Of a stretch of DNA of 64,000 nt, positions 63,961 through 64,000 are shown one piece after another (the stretch's first letter is position 1; every line of letters starts with the position of its first letter). Made by a program: the position numbers and the translations under genes. Source of the DNA: Acanthosepion pharaonis (Eukaryota > Mollusca > Cephalopoda > Sepiida > Sepiidae). The notes below the pieces were generated by a model that saw only the letters and a program-made list of their open reading frames with translations, did no database searches and was not told where the DNA came from. The DNA lies in the NCBI GenBank assembly GCA_903632075.3, contig CAHIKZ030005438.1, positions 977,001 through 1,041,000 on the forward strand, given 5' to 3'.

Positions 63961-64000
63961 AATTAAGGCAATACAGCCATTAGGACACAAAAGGTTATCA

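Overview
The window looks like gene-poor, repeat-dense DNA from a large animal genome. Most probably it is a coleoid cephalopod (octopus-like). This is inferred from the mix of tRNA-derived SINEs, Penelope-like elements, several LINE lineages, Tc1/mariner elements and an extreme load of (TA)n, (GATA)n, (CT)n and (CA/GT)n arrays; no search was run. I found no convincing host protein-coding exon. Every coding relic I recognise belongs to a transposable element, and nearly all carry frameshifts or stops.

Layout. 1-1.6 kb: purine-rich low complexity and AAAG arrays. 2-7 kb: snapback repeats separated by (TA)n tracts. 7-12.1 kb: a SINE, a GT-rich minisatellite, a LINE tail and two Helitron-like elements. 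12.2-16.8 kb: three LINE relics and a mariner (13,731-15,240), ending in a GAT/GAC array. 17-20.5 kb: a 5S-rRNA-like remnant and a minisatellite of about nine units of ~112 bp. 21-23.7 kb: a near full-length but degenerate Penelope-like element (RT plus GIY-YIG) bounded by ~213-bp inverted arms. 24-29.7 kb: a second Penelope fragment, an LTR inside GATA repeats, a 90-bp tandem repeat and CT/TA arrays. 30-35.5 kb: MITE, transposase fragments, SINEs and a shortened Tc1. 35.6-40.5 kb: LINE relics, a Helitron (37,197-37,999) and an LTR inserted in a LINE. 41-44 kb: a polypyrimidine tract and a pogo-like MITE. 45.6-48.6 kb: SINEs and a LINE that share a 3' tail. 50.5-52 kb: (CTT)n. 54.6-57.2 kb: two LINE copies separated by a short TIR transposon. 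59-62.4 kb: nested TIR elements with an LTR and a mariner relic. 63.6 kb to the end: another LINE tail.

How the parts relate. The elements are parasites of each other and of simple repeats: an LTR in a LINE, an LTR in a TIR element, a SINE-like repeat in a mariner, and a SINE that carries the 3' end of a LINE. The main biological content is transposon ecology rather than a host pathway. All superfamily names come from motif recognition by eye and should be read as such.
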